A DNA stretch of 64,000 nucleotides from JAHCHG01 sp041745765 (GCA_041745765.1 JBGTIH010000117.1:1-64000), one strand, 5' to 3'. Positions 1-8,246 are shown, counted from the stretch's first letter. Notes: generated from the letters alone by a model not told the origin. Program-made: numbers and translations.

Positions 1-304
1 GAAACCCGTTTTACTTGAGCCGATTATGAAGGTTGAAGTCGTTACGCCGGAAGAATATATGGGCGCAGTCAACGGCGACTTAAACCGCCGCCGCGGACAG
101 ATTGAAAAAATGGAACCGCGCCCCGGCAATGTTTCGGTTGTTACGGCGTATGTTCCGCTTTCGGAAATGTTCGGTTATGTAACCGATTTGCGTTCTTCAA
201 CGCAGGGACGCGCCACTTCGACAATGCACTTCGAGCGTTATGATGAAGCACCGCGCAATGTTGCGGAAGAAATTATCGCTAAAGTTAAGGGAGCATCAAG
301 CTAA
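1..304 (+). CDS. fusA: Elongation factor G, C-terminal end (partial)
   Basis: This is the last ~100 residues of EF-G, the GTPase that drives ribosomal translocation; the gene starts outside the window. The frame is open from base 2, so the Met at base 26 is internal (upstream residues read KPVLLEPI). The segment contains the end of domain IV and domain V; the motif GYVTDLRSSTQGRAT is the highly conserved EF-G domain V signature. It lies 31 bp upstream of tuf on the same strand, the classical str-operon order (rpsL-rpsG-fusA-tuf), so rpsG and rpsL are expected just outside. Identification is by direct recognition of the conserved motif. Confidence 0.96.
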   Translation, partial: KPVLLEPIMKVEVVTPEEYMGAVNGDLNRRRGQIEKMEPRPGNVSVVTAYVPLSEMFGYVTDLRSSTQGRATSTMHFERYDEAPRNVAEEIIAKVKGASS

Positions 305-335
305 AATAGTTAGTTAAATTTACAAGAGGAAAGTT

Positions 336-1523
336 ATGAGCAAAGAGAAATTTGATAGAAGCAAACCGCACGTGAACATCGGGACGATCGGACACGTAGA
401 TCACGGGAAGACGACTTTGACGGCGGCGATTACGAAAGTGATGAGCAAGCATAATCCGAAGATGACGTTCCGGTCGTTTGATTCGATTGATAATGCGCCG
501 GAAGAACGCGCTCGCGGAATCACGATTGCGACCGCTCACGTCGAATATGAAACGGCAAACCGGCATTATGCTCACGTAGATTGTCCGGGACACGCCGATT
601 ATGTCAAGAATATGATTACGGGCGCGGCGCAGATGGACGGAGCGATTCTGGTCGTGGCGGCAACGGACGGACCGATGCCGCAGACGCGTGAACATATCTT
701 GCTCGCCCGACAGGTCGGAGTTCCGGCGATGGTCGTGTTTATGAACAAGGTAGATATGGTTGACGACGAGGAATTGCTGGAACTGGTTGATATGGAGATC
801 AGAGAATTGTTGTCGAGTTATGAATTTCCGGGCGATGACACACCGATTGTGCAGGGATCGGCACTCAAGGCACTCGAAGGCGATCCGAAATGGGAAGCGA
901 CGGTAGATGAGTTGATGCAGGCGGTAGATGATTTTATACCGACACCGGAGCGGGATACGGACAAACCGTTTTTGATGCCTGTGGAAGATATTTTCACGAT
1001 ACAAGGCAGAGGCACGGTGGCGACGGGCAGAATCGAACGCGGGATTATCAAGGTCAATGAGGCGGTGGAGATCATCGGAATTAAGAACACGCAGAATTCG
1101 GTTTGCACGGGCGTTGAGATGTTCAAGAAGTTATTGGACGAAGGACGCGCCGGAGACAATGTCGGACTTCTTTTAAGAGGAGTCGAGCGATCGGCGATTG
1201 AACGCGGACAGGTGATTGCGAAACCGGGATCGATCAATCCGCACACGAAGTTCAAGGCGGAAGCGTATGTTTTGACGAAGGAAGAAGGCGGACGGCACAC
1301 ACCGTTTTTCACGGGCTACAGACCGCAGTTTTATTTCCGAACGACGGACGTAACGGGCGTGGCGCACTTGCCGGAAGGCGTAGAAATGGTGATGCCGGGC
1401 GACAACATCCAGATGGAGATCGAACTGATTGCGCCGATTGCGATGGAAAAAGGATTAAGATTCGCCATCAGAGAAGGCGGCAGAACGGTCGGCGCGGGAA
1501 CTGTTTCCGAAATTGTTGAATAA
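336..1523 (+). CDS. tuf: Elongation factor Tu
   Basis: Full-length EF-Tu (395 residues, normal for the family), which delivers aminoacyl-tRNA to the ribosomal A site as a GTP complex. The G1 P-loop GHVDHGKT is near residue 19, the G3 motif DCPGHADY near residue 81 and the G4 motif NKVD near residue 136; domains 2 and 3 follow (TGRIERG, GGRHTPFF). The start is set by the RBS AGAGGAAAG 5-6 bp before ATG. Codon use differs from the neighbours: Lys AAG, Thr ACG, Ala GCG and Gly GGG are frequent here, while adjacent ribosomal protein genes mostly use AAA and mixed codons. Such a difference may reflect very high expression or gene conversion with a second tuf copy (inference). Confidence 0.98.
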   Translation: MSKEKFDRSKPHVNIGTIGHVDHGKTTLTAAITKVMSKHNPKMTFRSFDSIDNAPEERARGITIATAHVEYETANRHYAHVDCPGHADYVKNMITGAAQMDGAILVVAATDGPMPQTREHILLARQVGVPAMVVFMNKVDMVDDEELLELVDMEIRELLSSYEFPGDDTPIVQGSALKALEGDPKWEATVDELMQAVDDFIPTPERDTDKPFLMPVEDIFTIQGRGTVATGRIERGIIKVNEAVEIIGIKNTQNSVCTGVEMFKKLLDEGRAGDNVGLLLRGVERSAIERGQVIAKPGSINPHTKFKAEAYVLTKEEGGRHTPFFTGYRPQFYFRTTDVTGVAHLPEGVEMVMPGDNIQMEIELIAPIAMEKGLRFAIREGGRTVGAGTVSEIVE

Positions 1524-1529
1524 AGTAAT

Positions 1530-1595
1530 TGTCCTAAGTCTTTGGTCATTTGTCTTTTGTAAAAAATGAGCAAATGACTAAGGACTAAGGACTAA
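1530..1595. repeat. tuf-rpsJ spacer: inverted 7-bp repeat (AAGGACT)
   Basis: The right half has tandem copies of a 7-bp unit (ACTAAGG phase; CTAAGGACTAAGGACTAA). The left half carries the approximate reverse complement (GTCCTAAGTCTTTGGTCATT), so the transcript could form a hairpin between tuf and rpsJ. Confidence 0.8.
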
Positions 1596-1600
1596 AAGAA

Positions 1601-1915
1601 ATGTTAAACGAAAAAATACGCATCAAGCTGAAAGCATACGACCACCGAGTTTTAGATCAATCAACGGTCGAAATTGTTGAAACTGCCAAGCGAACAGGCG
1701 CACGGATTGCAGGTCCGATTCCGCTCCCGACGGTCAAAAATAAATGGACTGTTCTGCGTTCGCCGCACGTTGATAAAAAATCGCGTGAGCAGTTTGAAAT
1801 CAGAACGCACAAGCGTTTAATGGACATTCTCGATCCGACGGCAGAAACGGTTGATGCCTTGATGAAATTGGATTTACCCGCCGGCGTTGATGTAGAAATC
1901 AAAGCATTCGGCTAA
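1601..1915 (+). CDS. rpsJ: 30S ribosomal protein S10 (uS10, NusE)
   Basis: 104 residues, the usual S10 length, starting MLNEKIRIKLKAYDHRVLDQ, the conserved N-terminus of uS10. S10 sits in the 30S head and also binds NusB/NusG in transcription antitermination. It is the first gene of the S10 operon, here directly downstream of tuf. The start ATG follows a repeat-derived spacer; AAAAGAA immediately upstream is a weak RBS. Confidence 0.98.
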   Translation: MLNEKIRIKLKAYDHRVLDQSTVEIVETAKRTGARIAGPIPLPTVKNKWTVLRSPHVDKKSREQFEIRTHKRLMDILDPTAETVDALMKLDLPAGVDVEIKAFG

Positions 1916-1923
1916 ATTAGTCG

Positions 1924-2020
1924 AGAGTTCACAGAGTTTGCCGAGTTGACTGAGTTCAGAGAGATTTTTATCTTCAAGAACTCGGCAAACTCTCCAAACT
2001 CGGCAAACTCGGCAAACACG
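1924..2020. repeat. rpsJ-rplC spacer: inverted 9-bp repeats
   Basis: 9-bp units (ACTCGGCAA and one variant ACTCTCCAA) run in tandem on the right; on the left, GAGTTNNNN units repeat with the same 9-bp period in the opposite sense. The two halves are complementary enough to form a hairpin. The array lies in frame with rplC and would give an Asn-Ser-Ala-rich leader if an upstream start were used, which is not believed. Confidence 0.75.
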
Positions 2021-2029
2021 AAAGAAGAT

Positions 2030-2677
2030 ATGATAAACGGAATCATCGGTAGAAAAGTAGGAATGACGCAGCTCTTTGCGGAAGATGGAACGGTTACTCC
2101 GGTAACGGTCATCAAAGCGGGACCTTGTGTTGTCGTGCAAACAAAAAGTGTAAACGGGCGCGATGGTTATAACGCGGTTCAGCTCGGTCTGGTCGAAGAT
2201 CAGCCGATCAAAATAAAAAACGTGACAAAACCGATGCGCGGACATTTTGAAAAAACAGGCGGCGGCGTTCCGCCGACCCGAATTCTGCGCGAACTTCGAT
2301 TGACAGACGAACCCGATGCGAGCATCGGAGATCAGGTCAAAGCTGATTTATTCGCGGACGGCGATGCCGTCGAAGTTGTCGGGAAATCGAAAGGTCGCGG
2401 ATTTGCGGGAACGATTAAGCGTCATAATTTCCAGCGCGGTCCGATGTCGCACGGTTCGATGAATATCCGCGCACCCGGTTCGATCGGTCAGTCGGCGTAT
2501 CCGTCGCGCGTTATTAAAGGAACGAAATCTTCGGGACATATGGGCGACGAACGCGTAACCGTCAAGGGTTTGAAAGTAGCGAAAGTTGATGCCGAGAACA
2601 ATTTGATAATGGTTCGCGGCGCAGTTCCCGGTCCGAACGGAAGTTTAGTTATTGTTAAGAAATCAGATAAGAGATAG
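2030..2677 (+). CDS. rplC: 50S ribosomal protein L3 (uL3)
   Basis: 215 residues, typical for L3, an early assembly protein near the peptidyl transferase centre. The true N-terminus is MINGIIGRKVGMTQLF; an in-frame ATG 84 bp upstream only reads through the repeat array and is rejected. Conserved L3 signatures are visible: KGRGFAGTIKRHNF and the MSHGSMNIRAPGSIGQ loop. AAAGAAG before the ATG serves as RBS. Confidence 0.97.
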   Translation: MINGIIGRKVGMTQLFAEDGTVTPVTVIKAGPCVVVQTKSVNGRDGYNAVQLGLVEDQPIKIKNVTKPMRGHFEKTGGGVPPTRILRELRLTDEPDASIGDQVKADLFADGDAVEVVGKSKGRGFAGTIKRHNFQRGPMSHGSMNIRAPGSIGQSAYPSRVIKGTKSSGHMGDERVTVKGLKVAKVDAENNLIMVRGAVPGPNGSLVIVKKSDKR

Positions 2678-2679
2678 TT

Positions 2680-2745
2680 TAAGGTTCAAAGTTTAAGGTT
2701 CAAAGTTAGAAAACTTGGAACTTGGAACTTGGAACTTGGAACTTG
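2680..2745. repeat. rplC-rplD spacer: 7-bp repeats (GGAACTT)
   Basis: Four to five tandem GGAACTT units precede the rplD RBS; the upstream half has the related unit AAGGTTC/AAAGTTT in the opposite sense, allowing a hairpin. Confidence 0.8.
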
Positions 2746-2759
2746 AATGGAGTGAGATT

Positions 2760-3602
2760 ATGCCTACCGCAAAGGTTCGCAATTTAAGTAATAAAGAGGT
2801 CGGAGAGGTCGAACTTTCCGATGCCGTGTTCGGAGTTGATTTGAATGAATCGCTCATCCACGCGGCAGTTACCAACTATCTGGCAAATCGCCGGCAGGGA
2901 ACAGCTGCGACGAAAACTCGCGGAAATGTTTCGGGCGGCGGTAAAAAGCCCTGGAAGCAAAAGGGAACAGGTCGGGCACGTGTTGCGTCGAATCGCTCGC
3001 CTTTATGGCGTGGCGGTGGTCGCGTTCACGGTCCGCAACCGCGCGATTGGTCATACAAAATGCCCAAGAAAATGCGGCGCGGTGCGCTTCGCTCGGCTTT
3101 GTCGGAAAGATTGCGTGAAGGGAATTTGATCATCATCGAAGATTTTTCGATTGACAGCAACAGAACGCGCGATTTCGTGAATGTTTTGTCAACGCTCGGA
3201 TTTGCCGATAAAAAGAAAACGACGAAGGTTTTAATCGTTGATTCGCTGGACAATCAAAATTTGGTTATGTCTTCGCGCAATGTTCAGAAAACGAAAATTA
3301 CAAACGGTTTCGGTTTGAACATTTACGATCTGATTTATCACGAAAAACTTTTGATTTCAAAAGCGGCACTCGAAGAATTGAATCATCTTCTCGATCCGCT
3401 CAGAGAAAAAAGCGGAGCCGATTCGGAAGTAGAAGAAGTGAAAACGGAAACTGCTGCGCCGAAGGCAAAAAAAGAAGCCAAGCCGAAAAAGGAAAAAGCC
3501 GAGAAAAAGGTAAAGGCTGAAAAGGCAGAAAAAGTAGAAAAAGTAGAGAACGCTCCGGCGGTTGAAAATAACGAAAACGAGGAGGCGGCGGAAAATGAAT
3601 AA
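2760..3602 (+). CDS. rplD: 50S ribosomal protein L4 (uL4) with charged C-terminal tail
   Basis: L4 lines the exit tunnel and in some bacteria autoregulates the S10 operon. The core is residues 1-~210: MPTAKVRNLS start, conserved GNVSGGGKKPWKQKGTGRAR, and GGGRVHGPQPRDW. After the usual end the protein continues for about 65 residues of Lys/Glu/Ala-rich low complexity (e.g. KEKAEKKVKAEKAEKVEKVE), making 280 residues against about 205 normally. An in-frame upstream ATG lies inside the repeat array and is rejected; GGAGTGAG precedes the chosen start. The 3' end overlaps rplW by 8 bp, so the two are probably translationally coupled. Confidence 0.97.
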   Translation: MPTAKVRNLSNKEVGEVELSDAVFGVDLNESLIHAAVTNYLANRRQGTAATKTRGNVSGGGKKPWKQKGTGRARVASNRSPLWRGGGRVHGPQPRDWSYKMPKKMRRGALRSALSERLREGNLIIIEDFSIDSNRTRDFVNVLSTLGFADKKKTTKVLIVDSLDNQNLVMSSRNVQKTKITNGFGLNIYDLIYHEKLLISKAALEELNHLLDPLREKSGADSEVEEVKTETAAPKAKKEAKPKKEKAEKKVKAEKAEKVEKVENAPAVENNENEEAAENE

Positions 3603-3915
3603 ATTAAATGTTTGGGACGTTTTAAAGTCGCCGATTATCACGGAGAAAAGCGTTCTCTTAAAAGAAGAAACAACCGACAACGAAGATGCCGGACAAATTC
3701 TGACCTTTCGCGTAAATACTAAAGCCGGCAAGGACGACATTAGAGGTGCGGTCGAGGATATTTTCGGTGTAAAAGTTGCGAGAGTTCGGACGATTCAATA
3801 CGAAGGCAAAATGAAGCGTCGCGGCAAACAAGAAGGTCGCCGCGCATCCTGGAAAAAAGCCTACGTGACATTGCGAAAAGGCGAACCGCACGTAGATTAC
3901 GCGGAAGCTATTTAA
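3595..3915 (+). CDS. rplW: 50S ribosomal protein L23 (uL23)
   Basis: 106 residues; L23 sits at the tunnel exit and docks trigger factor and SRP. The N-terminus NKLNVWDVLKSPIITEKS contains the conserved P-I-I-T-E-K-S motif, and KVARVRTIQYEGKMKRRG is the usual C-terminal region. The start lies inside the end of rplD, behind the strong RBS GGAGGCGG, which fits translational coupling. A slightly longer insertion (ETTDNEDAGQ) after the first helix is unlike E. coli. Confidence 0.96.
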   Translation: MNKLNVWDVLKSPIITEKSVLLKEETTDNEDAGQILTFRVNTKAGKDDIRGAVEDIFGVKVARVRTIQYEGKMKRRGKQEGRRASWKKAYVTLRKGEPHVDYAEAI

Positions 3916-3990
3916 CGGTGAATTGTGAATGATAAATGCTGAATGAAAGCAATTAATCATTAACCATTAACCATTAACCATTAAAAAGAT
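3916..3990. repeat. rplW-rplB spacer: 7-bp repeats (AACCATT)
   Basis: Three to four tandem AACCATT units sit just before rplB, faced by partial reverse complements (AATGATAAATG, TGAATG) upstream. The same unit fills the rpsS-rplV spacer. Confidence 0.8.
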
Positions 3991-3991
3991 T

Positions 3992-4822
3992 ATGGGAATC
4001 AAGAGATTAAAACCAACATCACCGGCGCGGCGTTATCAAACGTATTTGACCCGCGATGAATTGACTCCGGGCGCAAAGCCCGAGAAGTCTTTGCTCGAGC
4101 CGAAGAAACGAATTTCAGGTCGTAATAATGACGGACGAATTACCGTTCGACGACGCGGCGGCGGACATAAACGGCATTACCGGATTATTGATTTCAAACG
4201 CAATAAAATCGGTATTCCGGGAAAAGTTTCGCAGATCGAATACGATCCGAATCGCTCGGCACACATCGCTCTGATTACGTATCTCGACGGTGAGAAACGC
4301 TATATTATCGCGCCGATCGGTTTGAAAGTCGGTTCGATGATTATGAGCGGCGAAGAAGCCGATATTCTGCCGGGAAACACTTTGCCGATCAGGAATATTC
4401 CGCTCGGAACGTCCGTTCACAATATCGAACTGCGTCCGGGAAAAGGCGGACAGCTCGTTCGTTCAGCCGGAACATTCGCGCAGCTCGTCGCCAAAGAAGG
4501 CGATTACGCGCAGATGAGAATGCCGTCCGGTGAAGTTCGCCGAATTCCGGTGGTCTGCACGGCAACCGTCGGACAGGTCGGAAATCAGGAACACGAAAAT
4601 GTCAGTTTGGGTAAAGCCGGTCGTTCGCGCTGGATGGGTCGCCGTCCGAAAGTTCGCGGCGTGGTAATGAATCCGGTCGATCACCCGCACGGCGGCGGTG
4701 AAGGTAAAACTTCCGGCGGTCGCCATCCGGTTACTCCTTGGGGACAACCGACACGCGGTTACAAAACACGCAGAAACAAACGCACGGACAATATGATCGT
4801 CCGCGACAGAAGAAGGAAATAA
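3992..4822 (+). CDS. rplB: 50S ribosomal protein L2 (uL2)
   Basis: 276 residues, standard length. L2 binds 23S rRNA and supports peptidyl transfer and subunit association. The motif MNPVDHPHGGGEGKTSGG near residue 225 contains the universally conserved His in the peptidyl-transferase region; GRNNDGRITVRRRGGGHKR near residue 45 is the N-terminal RNA-binding signature. Fits between rplW and rpsS as in most bacteria. Confidence 0.98.
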   Translation: MGIKRLKPTSPARRYQTYLTRDELTPGAKPEKSLLEPKKRISGRNNDGRITVRRRGGGHKRHYRIIDFKRNKIGIPGKVSQIEYDPNRSAHIALITYLDGEKRYIIAPIGLKVGSMIMSGEEADILPGNTLPIRNIPLGTSVHNIELRPGKGGQLVRSAGTFAQLVAKEGDYAQMRMPSGEVRRIPVVCTATVGQVGNQEHENVSLGKAGRSRWMGRRPKVRGVVMNPVDHPHGGGEGKTSGGRHPVTPWGQPTRGYKTRRNKRTDNMIVRDRRRK

Positions 4823-4826
4823 TTTC

Positions 4827-4900
4827 GATTTTAGATTTTGGATTTTAGGTTGGTGACTTCACTAATTAAATCCAAAATCCAAAATCCAAAATCTAAAATA
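4827..4900. repeat. rplB-rpsS spacer: inverted 7-bp repeats (TCCAAAA)
   Basis: AGATTTTGGATTTTAGG on the left faces TCCAAAATCCAAAATC on the right, with the 7-bp unit TCCAAAA in tandem. A stable hairpin is possible between rplB and rpsS. Confidence 0.85.
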
Positions 4901-4905
4901 AAGAT

Positions 4906-5196
4906 ATGCCACGTTCATTAAAAAAAGGACCGTTTATAGATTTAAGTGTTCAGAAGGTTTTGAGAAAGATTCTAGAAGGCGGAGCAAAACCGCAGGCAAT
5001 CAAAACCTGGTCGCGTCGTTCGACGATTACGCCCGATATGGTCGGTTTGACCTTCGGCGTTCACAACGGCAAACGCCATATTCCGGTATTCGTTACCGAA
5101 AATATGGTCGGACACAAACTCGGAGAATTTTCACCGACCAGAGTTTTTAAGGGACATCCCGGAACAAAGGCGGAAAAAGCGGCAAAGAGAAAATAA
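4906..5196 (+). CDS. rpsS: 30S ribosomal protein S19 (uS19)
   Basis: 96 residues. MPRSLKKGPFIDLSVQKV and the conserved TWSRRSTITPDMVG plus VHNGKRHIPV identify S19, which pairs with S13 in the 30S head. AAAGAT before ATG is a weak RBS. Standard position between rplB and rplV. Confidence 0.98.
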   Translation: MPRSLKKGPFIDLSVQKVLRKILEGGAKPQAIKTWSRRSTITPDMVGLTFGVHNGKRHIPVFVTENMVGHKLGEFSPTRVFKGHPGTKAEKAAKRK

Positions 5197-5199
5197 TTT

Positions 5200-5275
5200 A
5201 ATGGTGAATTATAAATGATGAATGGTGAATTAAAAAAACCATTAACCATTAACCATTAACCATTAACCATTAAAA
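5200..5275. repeat. rpsS-rplV spacer: inverted 7-bp repeats (AACCATT)
   Basis: Five tandem AACCATT units (about 5237-5272) face AATGGTGAATTATAAATGATGAATGG-like reverse copies on the left. Same unit as the rplW-rplB spacer. Confidence 0.85.
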
Positions 5276-5279
5276 GAAT

Positions 5280-6038
5280 ATGGAAGCGATAGCAAAAAGA
5301 AAAAATTTGAAAGGCTCGCCGCGAAAAACGCGGCTTGTAATTGACCTGATTCGCGGGCGGAATGTTTCGCAGGCACTGGCGATTCTTAAATTTACGAATA
5401 AACGCGCGGCAGATCCTGTGTCAAAACTCCTGCGTTCAGCAATCGCCAACGCAACTTATCTGGCGGAACAGAAAAATATTGCGATTGACCCCGATGATCT
5501 ATGGGTAAAGAGCTGTTTCGTAGATATGGGAATGCACAAAAACCGCCGCCGCTTGCGTCCCGCGCCGCAGGGGCGCGCTTATCAGGAACAGCGACATTAC
5601 TGCCATATTACGATTCTGGTTTCGAGCGATAAACCTGAAACTCCCGTTGTTAAAATGAAAAAACACGGCAACAAGGTTGATGCTGAGCAGGTAGAACTCA
5701 GAGAAGCCAATGCTTCCAAGAGAAAGGCAAAAAAAGCCGATAAACCGGCAGCTAAAGAAACCAAAGCGGAAAAAGCGGAAGAAGTAGTCGAAGTTGAAAA
5801 GCCGGTAGTTGATCTGCCGGAAGTCGAAACTTCAACCGCCGAAGAAGCCAAAACAGATGTCGCACCGGTTGAAGAAAAAGTAGAAGATACAATGGAAGAA
5901 ACTGTTGAAGAAAAAACAGACGAAACCGTTGGAGAAACGACAGAAGTTACTACGGAAGAAACTGTTGAGGAAACCACCGAAGACGATCCGGCGGAAGATG
6001 CAGAAGTTGAAAAAGACGAGGAATTGGAAAAAAAGTAA
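5280..6038 (+). CDS. rplV: 50S ribosomal protein L22 (uL22) with long acidic C-terminal extension
   Basis: Residues 1-~118 are a normal L22 (tunnel protein): SPRKTRLVIDLIRGRNVSQA at the start and GRAYQEQRHYCHITILVS, where L22 normally ends with the rRNA-binding loop. About 135 extra residues follow, first Lys/Ala-rich, then very acidic and repetitive in Glu, Thr and Val (TVEEKTDETVGETTEVTTEE). Total 252 residues against about 110-120 in the family. The reading frame is clean, with no sign of fusion to a known domain. The tail would project from the ribosome surface near the exit; what it does is unknown. Confidence 0.96.
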   Translation: MEAIAKRKNLKGSPRKTRLVIDLIRGRNVSQALAILKFTNKRAADPVSKLLRSAIANATYLAEQKNIAIDPDDLWVKSCFVDMGMHKNRRRLRPAPQGRAYQEQRHYCHITILVSSDKPETPVVKMKKHGNKVDAEQVELREANASKRKAKKADKPAAKETKAEKAEEVVEVEKPVVDLPEVETSTAEEAKTDVAPVEEKVEDTMEETVEEKTDETVGETTEVTTEETVEETTEDDPAEDAEVEKDEELEKK

Positions 6039-6050
6039 AATTATTACGGA

Positions 6051-6102
6051 TTTTGGAACGCGGATAAAAATCCAAAATCCAAAATCCAAAATCCAAAATA
6101 TA
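6051..6102. repeat. rplV-rpsC spacer: 7-bp repeats (TCCAAAA)
   Basis: Four tandem TCCAAAA units lie just before rpsC, with a short reverse copy (GGATTTTGGA) upstream. Confidence 0.85.
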
Positions 6103-6108
6103 AATATT

Positions 6109-6876
6109 ATGGGACAGAAAGTTCATCCATACGGATTCAGAGTCGGATATAACAAAGATTGGCATTCGCATTGGTATGCGAAAGGTGAATTTGCCGAATA
6201 TTTGGCAGAAGATTTACAGCTTAAACGCGATTTGAAAAAGCGTTTTATGGGCGCAGGTGTTTCTCATATTGATGTCGAACGCGCCGCTAATCGTTTGAAA
6301 ATTATCATTTATACTTCGCGTCCCGGTATTATCATCGGTCGCAAAGGAACGGAAATCGAAAAACTTAAAGAAGATTTATCGAAAAAAACCGGACGCGACG
6401 TGCTTATTTCGATTCAGGAGATTCGTCATCCCGAACTCAACGCGCAACTGCAAGCGGAAAAAATCGCGCAGCAGCTCGAAAAACGTATCGCTTTTCGCCG
6501 CGCGATGAAAAAAACGATCGAAGAAACACTGCGTTTCGGAGCGCACGGCATCAAAGTAATGTGCGCCGGACGTTTGAACGGAGCGGAAATCGCCCGCACC
6601 GAATGGTCTCTGGAAGGTCGCCTTCCGCTTCACACATTGCGTGCCGATATTGATTTCGGTTTCGCCGAAGCCTTGACCACTTTCGGAATCATCGGCGTAA
6701 AATGCTGGATTTACCGCGGCGAAATTCTCGATCCGAACGCTTCGATGGCTCGCGGAACGACAACCGATCCGATCAATGAAGTAAAAGTCGAACAGGGCGC
6801 ACGCGGACGCGGCGGACGCGGCAGATTTGATCGCGGCGATAATCGAAACGACAGAAACGATAGAAACAGAAGATAA
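6109..6876 (+). CDS. rpsC: 30S ribosomal protein S3 (uS3)
   Basis: 255 residues starting MGQKVHPYGFRVG, the conserved S3 N-terminus; the KH domain motif is RPGIIIGRKGTEIEKL, followed by the C-terminal domain RTEWSLEGRLPLHTLRADI. S3 forms the mRNA entry site with S4 and S5 and has helicase activity. The last ~25 residues are Arg/Gly/Asp/Asn-rich (RGGRGRFDRGDNRNDRNDRN). A longer frame starting at 5905 runs through rplV and the repeat and is rejected. Confidence 0.97.
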   Translation: MGQKVHPYGFRVGYNKDWHSHWYAKGEFAEYLAEDLQLKRDLKKRFMGAGVSHIDVERAANRLKIIIYTSRPGIIIGRKGTEIEKLKEDLSKKTGRDVLISIQEIRHPELNAQLQAEKIAQQLEKRIAFRRAMKKTIEETLRFGAHGIKVMCAGRLNGAEIARTEWSLEGRLPLHTLRADIDFGFAEALTTFGIIGVKCWIYRGEILDPNASMARGTTTDPINEVKVEQGARGRGGRGRFDRGDNRNDRNDRNRR

Positions 6877-7020
6877 AGGAAAAAGGAAAAAGGTAAATCA
6901 TAGTAGAAACCTTCTTTCCTTAACAGAAATTTTTTAGAAATTAATTAAATTTGCCGGATTTTCGAAAATAAACAATCGCAAACGTGCAAATGAAAAAATC
7001 GCAAATTGAGGTAACTCGCT

Positions 7021-7449
7021 ATGTTAATGCCGAAAAAGGTCAAGCACCGGAAAGTGATGAAAGGTCGTATGAGAGGCAAAGCCACTCGCGGCGACAAGTT
7101 AAACTTCGGTGATTTTGGACTCAAAACTTTAGAATCGGGTTGGATTACCGACCGACAAATCGAAGCGGCTCGTATTGCAATGACGCGCCACGTCAAACGC
7201 GGCGGAAAAATCTGGATCAGAATGTTTCCCGATAAACCGATCACCAAAAAACCGGCGGAAACGCGTATGGGAAAAGGAAAAGGCGCACCGGATCATTGGG
7301 TTGCCGTAATCAGACCGGGCAGAATTTTGTATGAAATTCAAGGTGTTCCCGAAGAACTGGCACGCGAAGCGATGCGTCTGGCGGCGCAAAAACTGCCGGT
7401 GAAAACGAAATTCGTTACCCGCGCCGATTTAGAAGGAGGCGTAGTTTAA
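7021..7449 (+). CDS. rplP: 50S ribosomal protein L16 (uL16)
   Basis: 142 residues. MLMPKKVKHRKVMKGRMRG, then KRGGKIWIRMFPDKPITKKP and MGKGKGAPDHWVAVIRPGR are L16 signatures; L16 helps place the A-site tRNA. The 144-bp gap from rpsC contains a few AGGAAAA units and a T-rich segment but no clear hairpin terminator. Confidence 0.98.
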   Translation: MLMPKKVKHRKVMKGRMRGKATRGDKLNFGDFGLKTLESGWITDRQIEAARIAMTRHVKRGGKIWIRMFPDKPITKKPAETRMGKGKGAPDHWVAVIRPGRILYEIQGVPEELAREAMRLAAQKLPVKTKFVTRADLEGGVV

Positions 7450-7453
7450 GAAA

Positions 7454-7675
7454 ATGAAACGTAAAGAAGTAATGGAACAACTCCGTGAAATGGATGTTGA
7501 AGAACTGCGCGATCAAGCAGATAGTTTAAAAGAATCAATCTTTCGTCTGAAGTTCAAAAAAACACTCGGTGTCGGCGACACGGTAAATGATATTCGACGT
7601 GAAAAGAAAACTCTGGCACGGGTTTATACGCTGATTAACGAAAGAGAACAAACAGCAAAAAGCACCGCTGAGTAG
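7454..7675 (+). CDS. rpmC: 50S ribosomal protein L29 (uL29)
   Basis: 73 residues; MKRKEVMEQLREMDVEELRD and ESIFRLKFKKTLG match L29, a small helical protein at the tunnel exit next to L23. It begins 4 bp after rplP, whose 3' end (GAAGGAGGCG) supplies a strong RBS, indicating coupling. Confidence 0.96.
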   Translation: MKRKEVMEQLREMDVEELRDQADSLKESIFRLKFKKTLGVGDTVNDIRREKKTLARVYTLINEREQTAKSTAE

Positions 7676-7690
7676 GTTGAAATAATAATA

Positions 7691-8245
7691 ATGGCAAAGA
7701 AGAAGAACGAAGAAACAGTTGAAGAAACAGAAGTAACGGAAGTAACGGAAACCGAAGCAACGGAAGAAACGGCTGTCGAATCAAAAGCAGACGATAAAGC
7801 GGAAGGCGCAGAAAAGCCGAAAAAGGCTAAAGCCAAAAAAGAAGCTAAAACTGATGATACGGAAGAAACATCAATTGTCGAAGATGTAATCAATGCCGCC
7901 GCTTCCGCCGTTGAAACTGTCGTTGAAACGGTTGCCGAAGGTGCTTCAGCTTTAGTTGACGCGGTTGTCGGAGATTCAGACAAAGAGAAGAAAACGACTT
8001 CCAAACGCTCTGAACGAGTCGGAATCGTTTCATCCGACAAAATGACGAAAACCGTCGTTGTCAGAGTTGACCGTCAGGTTAAGCATCCGATTTACCGTAA
8101 ATATATTAAGCGTAAAAAGAATTTTATGGCGCACGATGAACTGGGTTCGACGATTGGCGATAAAGTCCGCATTGTTGAAACCAGACCGCTTTCGGCGAGA
8201 AAGCGTTGGCGCGTAGTGGAAATTATTCAGAAAGCAGAGAAGTAA
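7691..8245 (+). CDS. rpsQ: 30S ribosomal protein S17 (uS17) with ~100-residue N-terminal extension
   Basis: The S17 core is residues ~104-184: SERVGIVSSDKMTKTVVVRV, KHPIYRKYIKRKKNFMAHDE and RPLSARKRWRVVEI. The first ~100 residues have no counterpart in usual S17 (~85 residues in all): a Glu/Thr/Val-rich acidic run, a Lys/Ala-rich run, then a helix-like stretch rich in Ala and Val. No plausible internal start precedes the core, since the only nearby Met lies inside it, so the extension appears to be translated. Its composition resembles the C-terminal tail of L22 in the same operon, suggesting a common origin of low-complexity tails. Confidence 0.95.
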   Translation: MAKKKNEETVEETEVTEVTETEATEETAVESKADDKAEGAEKPKKAKAKKEAKTDDTEETSIVEDVINAAASAVETVVETVAEGASALVDAVVGDSDKEKKTTSKRSERVGIVSSDKMTKTVVVRVDRQVKHPIYRKYIKRKKNFMAHDELGSTIGDKVRIVETRPLSARKRWRVVEIIQKAEK

Positions 8246-8246
8246 G

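Noticed and set aside
285..1004. Long minus-strand open frame over tuf
   Set aside because: It is a shadow of the tuf gene; rich in Arg/His, no RBS and no family pattern. The same applies to other frames opposite the ribosomal genes, uvrA and the CHAT gene.
1946..2029. Longer L3 with an Asn-Ser-Ala-rich leader
   Set aside because: The leader is encoded by the 9-bp repeats and is not conserved; the standard start MINGIIGRKVG at 2030 has AAGAAG upstream.
5905..6108. Longer S3 frame beginning inside rplV
   Set aside because: It runs through the rplV end in another frame and through the TCCAAAA array; S3 has its conserved start at 6109.
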